64,000 bases of DNA, from the NCBI GenBank assembly GCA_036403235.1, contig DASWRI010000067.1, forward strand, positions 115,090-179,089, written 5' to 3'. Positions 61,389 through 64,000 of the stretch are shown one piece after another (the first letter of the stretch is position 1; the number at the start of each line of letters is the position of its first letter). The notes below the pieces were generated by a model. The model saw nothing but the letters and a program-made list of their open reading frames with translations. It was not told the origin of the DNA and did no database searches. This DNA is from JBGTFE01 sp036403235 (GTDB taxonomy: Bacteria; Acidobacteriota; Blastocatellia; Pyrinomonadales; Pyrinomonadaceae). The translations under genes were made by a program, and so were the position numbers.

Positions 61389-61451
61389 ATGATTGGACTA
61401 TTGGTTTCAGCAATTAGTGCATTAATATGCGTCTTATTTGTAATAAAATAA
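61389..61451 (+). CDS. possible 20-residue hydrophobic peptide
   Basis: ATG 61389 to TAA 61451 encodes MIGLLVSAISALICVLFVIK, a single transmembrane helix. A GGGGATAG purine run lies upstream. Its size resembles type I toxin peptides, but small hydrophobic frames arise by chance in AT-rich DNA. Low certainty. Confidence 0.25.
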   Translation: MIGLLVSAISALICVLFVIK

Positions 61452-61493
61452 TAGTTCGGCGGCATTGCCGTCATTTCAAAAGAAGGAGTTTAT

Positions 61494-62027
61494 ATGAGTT
61501 TAAGAGAGTTCAGACCGGATGAAATATTATTGTCCCAACAACAGGCTGTAACGGTTTTTCGTATGTTTTGGTCTCATACCCAGGTTACTGCAAATATGCT
61601 TAATAGCAGTAGTGTTGCCTTTGCTCAAGGTCTTTTGCTGGAAGCTATCGACGCTAGTTACCGTATGGGCTATGTTGAAGCAATGTTTCGTTCTTTCTAT
61701 CTGAGAGTTCCTTATGGATTAGGTTGGAACATGCCGGCCGTTTTTGGCGCGGCAAGAGGACATCTTCAGCCCGGTGCTGTTAGTAATTTTATTAACTCAT
61801 CGGCTCCGAATACACCCGGCGTTACGCCGACGAGGATGCCGGATAACGGGTCAATTGTGGGCTTAGTAGCAAGTTTTGCCTTTCGTGCTTCAATAAACTG
61901 GTTTCGTCACGCGACAGTAACGGATTTGGAACACCCTCATATCTACGAGGCTGTTCGTGTACAGCTAGCAAACAACTTTCGTACAGATTTCGCCCTTATC
62001 GAACAGGGAGTGGGACGTGGAACTTAA
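61494..62027 (+). CDS. protein of unknown function
   Basis: The 177-residue protein has an excellent ribosome site (AAGAAGGAG). It is mainly helical with aromatic residues (MFWSHTQVTANMLNSSSVAF, YVEAMFRSFYLRVPYGLGWN). It has no signal peptide or membrane helix that is clear. No family is recognised. It lies alone between the deaminase operon and the WD40 gene. Confidence 0.6.
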   Translation: MSLREFRPDEILLSQQQAVTVFRMFWSHTQVTANMLNSSSVAFAQGLLLEAIDASYRMGYVEAMFRSFYLRVPYGLGWNMPAVFGAARGHLQPGAVSNFINSSAPNTPGVTPTRMPDNGSIVGLVASFAFRASINWFRHATVTDLEHPHIYEAVRVQLANNFRTDFALIEQGVGRGT

Positions 62028-62335
62028 TAAACATTCATATACGAGCGAAATAATAAATATGGCGAGAGACGAGAACGTCCGGAACTGAAAATTCCGGGAT
62101 GGAAGCCGGGCATCGTTTGGTAGTGCGGGCTGAAGAACGTTGAAAAGCTGGCGGAGAGATTGGTACAGGAAATTAACCTCTAAAAAGAGCTCTTTGCTTT
62201 TCCCTGACTTATCCTAACATGCCGATTCAATAAATAAGCCGCCTGTAAAATATATCTGCAACTTAAAATTTCGGAAAAACGTTCTTTTCTCCGAGCCGTT
62301 CTTTATAAAAAAGATTCAGCTTCACCGGAGAATCG
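62028..62335. other. intergenic region with possible gene remnant
   Basis: 308 bases. One plus frame at about 62065-62182 reads ERPELKIPGWKPGIVW, a stop, then CGLKNVEKLAERLVQEINL, which looks like a degraded coding sequence. The last 60 bases probably hold the WD40 gene promoter. Nothing else is supported. Confidence 0.35.
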
Positions 62336-63382
62336 ATGAAAAAGATAATTGTTTCACTTACGATAGTTTCGCTGCTTCTCGCTTTAGCTACCGTTTATTT
62401 CCAAATCTGGAAAAAGCCCGCCGAGCTTAACAGCGGAATCGCAAAACACCATCTCACTTTTAAGGAACATTCCAACTGGCTTTGGGAATCCGCGTTTAGT
62501 CCCGACGGCGAATTGATTGCCAGCGGAGATGTCGGCGGCGCGGTTAAAATCTGGCGCAAAACCGACGGTCAGGTCATCCGCTCAATGGAGCATTCCGGCG
62601 GCGTGACGGGGGTAGAGTTCAGTCCCGACGGAAATTATTTAGCGACTTGCGGCTATGACTCAAATATCAAACTCTGGCGCGTTTCGGACGGCTCGCTTTT
62701 CAAAACGCTTTCCGGCAACGGAAAAACCATCTGGGATATTTCTTTCAGTCCTGACGGAAACACGATCGCAAGCGGCGGCGAAGACGCGACCGTAAAACTG
62801 TGGGACGTTAATCAAGGAACTTTGCTGCGAACTTTTGAGGGGCATAAGCTGAATATCTGGTCGGTAGCCTTTAGTCCCGACGGTAAGGAATTAGCGAGCG
62901 GCAGTTTCGACACGAATATAAAAATCTGGAACGTTGCGGACGGCCGGCTAATCAGAACCATCTCCGGGCATACGCAGGCGGTTTTAAGCGTCTCTTTCAG
63001 CAAGGACGGTAAATATCTGGCAAGTTCAGGGGACGACAGCACCGCGAGACTTTGGAATGTCTTTGACGGCAAGTTAATACGCATTTTCCAGGGCGAGTCG
63101 GAGCATATTTATTCGGTCGCGATTAGTCCCGACGGAAAGCGAATTTTAACCGGCGGAAGAGACAGAAATACATTCGGCGAGCTGATACAAAACTTTTTCG
63201 GCGCTTCGGAAACGCATAAGTGGGTAACGGTCAGACTTTGGAACTTAGAGGACGGCAGTTTACTGCAAACGTTTTCAGAGCATTCAAACGACGCGTTTTC
63301 GGTCGCATTTAGTGCTGACGGCGAATGGTTTGTCAGCGCGAGTGAAGATAAAACGGTCAACGTCTGGCATTTAACACGATAA
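62336..63382 (+). CDS. membrane-anchored or secreted WD40 beta-propeller protein
   Basis: The 348-residue protein has an N-terminal hydrophobic helix (about 5-22, signal or anchor) and seven WD40 repeats that fill one beta-propeller (units begin FSPDGELIAS, FSPDGNYLAT, FSPDGNTIAS, FSPDGKELAS, FSKDGKYLAS, ISPDGKRILT, FSADGEWFVS). The sixth repeat has a 20-residue insertion (NTFGELIQNFFGASETHKWV). WD40 propellers mediate protein contacts. No catalytic domain is fused. A GGAG ribosome site precedes the ATG. Confidence 0.85.
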   Translation: MKKIIVSLTIVSLLLALATVYFQIWKKPAELNSGIAKHHLTFKEHSNWLWESAFSPDGELIASGDVGGAVKIWRKTDGQVIRSMEHSGGVTGVEFSPDGNYLATCGYDSNIKLWRVSDGSLFKTLSGNGKTIWDISFSPDGNTIASGGEDATVKLWDVNQGTLLRTFEGHKLNIWSVAFSPDGKELASGSFDTNIKIWNVADGRLIRTISGHTQAVLSVSFSKDGKYLASSGDDSTARLWNVFDGKLIRIFQGESEHIYSVAISPDGKRILTGGRDRNTFGELIQNFFGASETHKWVTVRLWNLEDGSLLQTFSEHSNDAFSVAFSADGEWFVSASEDKTVNVWHLTR

Positions 63383-63467
63383 AAATTGTTTTTAGACCTC
63401 TCTTTACATTTCCCAAATCCATACTAATATTCCTTTTCAGAAAATAAATCACTTTTTAGTAAAGACT

Positions 63468-63869
63468 TTAAATAAAAGCCGCAGGCGACAATGAGAATTT
63501 TTCACCCAGTTTCCTTGCCTGCGCTTTATTTATTTCACGCTTACCTTTCAAAACATCCGAAACTACCGACTGACCGCCGAAAATTTCAGCCAGGTCTTTT
63601 TGCTTCAGGTTATTTTCCCGCATCAAATATTCAAGTGTTTCGACCGGCGAGGCTGCGGCAATCGCTTCGAGCGTCCGGCGCTCGTAATCTTCCATCAGGT
63701 TTGCGAGTAAAGCAAACAGACGAATTTGTTCGGGCGAAAGATTTTCTTCGCCTTTGTTTATTAAATCATTGAAAATGTTTTCGAGCCGTCCGTATTCCTC
63801 ATCAGACTCGATGATTCCGGGAAGCGCTTCCAGTAAAAGCGTGCCGTAAATTTTTTTGTCGTAATTCAT
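63468..63869 (-). CDS. higA: HigA-like antitoxin
   Basis: The 133-residue protein has an acidic N-terminal half and a C-terminal XRE helix-turn-helix (RENNLKQKDLAEIFGGQSVV, then DVLKGKREINKAQARKLGEK). It follows the toxin gene on the same strand with an AAGGAG ribosome site. HigA binds and neutralises HigB and represses the operon. Confidence 0.85.
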   Translation of the reverse strand: MNYDKKIYGTLLLEALPGIIESDEEYGRLENIFNDLINKGEENLSPEQIRLFALLANLMEDYERRTLEAIAAASPVETLEYLMRENNLKQKDLAEIFGGQSVVSDVLKGKREINKAQARKLGEKFSLSPAAFI

Positions 63870-63912
63870 TGTTTTAGCTCCTTAGATTTTTTGCTCAAAA
63901 GTTCGTCTCTGC

Positions 63913-64000
63913 TTATTTGCAGTCGGATTTCCATTTGCCTTCATCATATTCAACGTGTGTAAGGATAAAGCGAATAAAAACAACTTTTATTCCGTAAGAG
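63913..64000 (-). CDS. higB: HigB-like toxin, N-terminal part outside window
   Basis: The last 28 residues are present (KVVFIRFILTHVEYDEGKWK end), matching the RelE/HigB pattern VxFIRFIxTHxEYD. It ends 44 bases before the antitoxin start. HigB-type enzymes cut mRNA on ribosomes. Its start lies beyond base 64,000. Confidence 0.75.
   Translation of the reverse strand, partial: SYGIKVVFIRFILTHVEYDEGKWKSDCK

Overview
The window looks like a chromosomal segment of an acidobacterium, probably class Blastocatellia. This is inferred from the large Oar-like TonB-dependent receptor with an N-terminal carboxypeptidase-regulatory domain, a second such outer-membrane protein, the PDZ/GAF/PAS histidine kinase, many secreted proteins of unknown function and the moderate base composition. 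No rRNA or marker protein is present to prove the taxonomy.

Layout. (1) 1-15,850 is host chromosome: an alpha/beta hydrolase, a VanX dipeptidase fused to a class D beta-lactamase, a secreted protein, a PilZ protein, the Oar-like receptor, a family-4 glycosyltransferase, a class IV aminotransferase, a large membrane histidine kinase, an outer-membrane barrel protein and tRNA-Ser(GCT). (2) 15,850-19,690 is AT-rich accessory DNA directly after the tRNA: two membrane proteins, a truncated SRAP gene and a two-TIR protein. (3) 19,692-43,902 is a siphovirus late module, all on the minus strand and lambda-like in order. From right to left it reads small terminase, large terminase, portal, scaffold, decoration protein, capsid, connectors, tail tube, frameshifted tail chaperone, tape measure with a lytic transglycosylase domain, gpL-like tail tip carrying a Hint domain, PA14 tail protein, LamG-like tail protein and beta-helix tailspike. 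(4) 43,903-53,800 holds a plus-strand cargo gene, a replication module (Toprim-type primase, RepA-like ATPase, iteron-like repeats), early DNA-binding proteins, an HNH/AP2 protein, and a divergent Cro/CI switch with ImmA protease and four operator sites. (5) 53,776-64,000 is a plus-strand AT-rich defence and cargo region: DUF6680-like protein, OLD-like ATPase/nuclease, N4-type DNA methyltransferase with a PmeII-like restriction enzyme, an AvcD-like dCTP/dCMP deaminase, a WD40 protein and a HigBA toxin-antitoxin pair cut by the window edge.

How the parts fit. CI, Cro and ImmA-like proteins suggest an SOS-relieved lysogenic switch. The leftward early operon would be repressed at operator pairs lying on TTGACA promoters. 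Late genes would run leftward to a terminator near 19,550. Two copies of a two-hairpin RNA element ending in a terminator-like stem sit in front of the terminase/PAS segment and the capsid segment, which suggests attenuation or processive antitermination. The tail genes use a classic A AAA AAG frameshift. No integrase, holin or dedicated endolysin was recognised, so the element is either incomplete here or continues beyond the right edge.

The points most worth following up are the duplicated RNA element, the Hint domain inside the gpL-like protein, the VanX-OXA fusion, the in-frame amber after the tape-measure gene, the iteron array, the candidate AvcI-like RNA upstream of the deaminase, and the TIR-sandwich-TIR protein.
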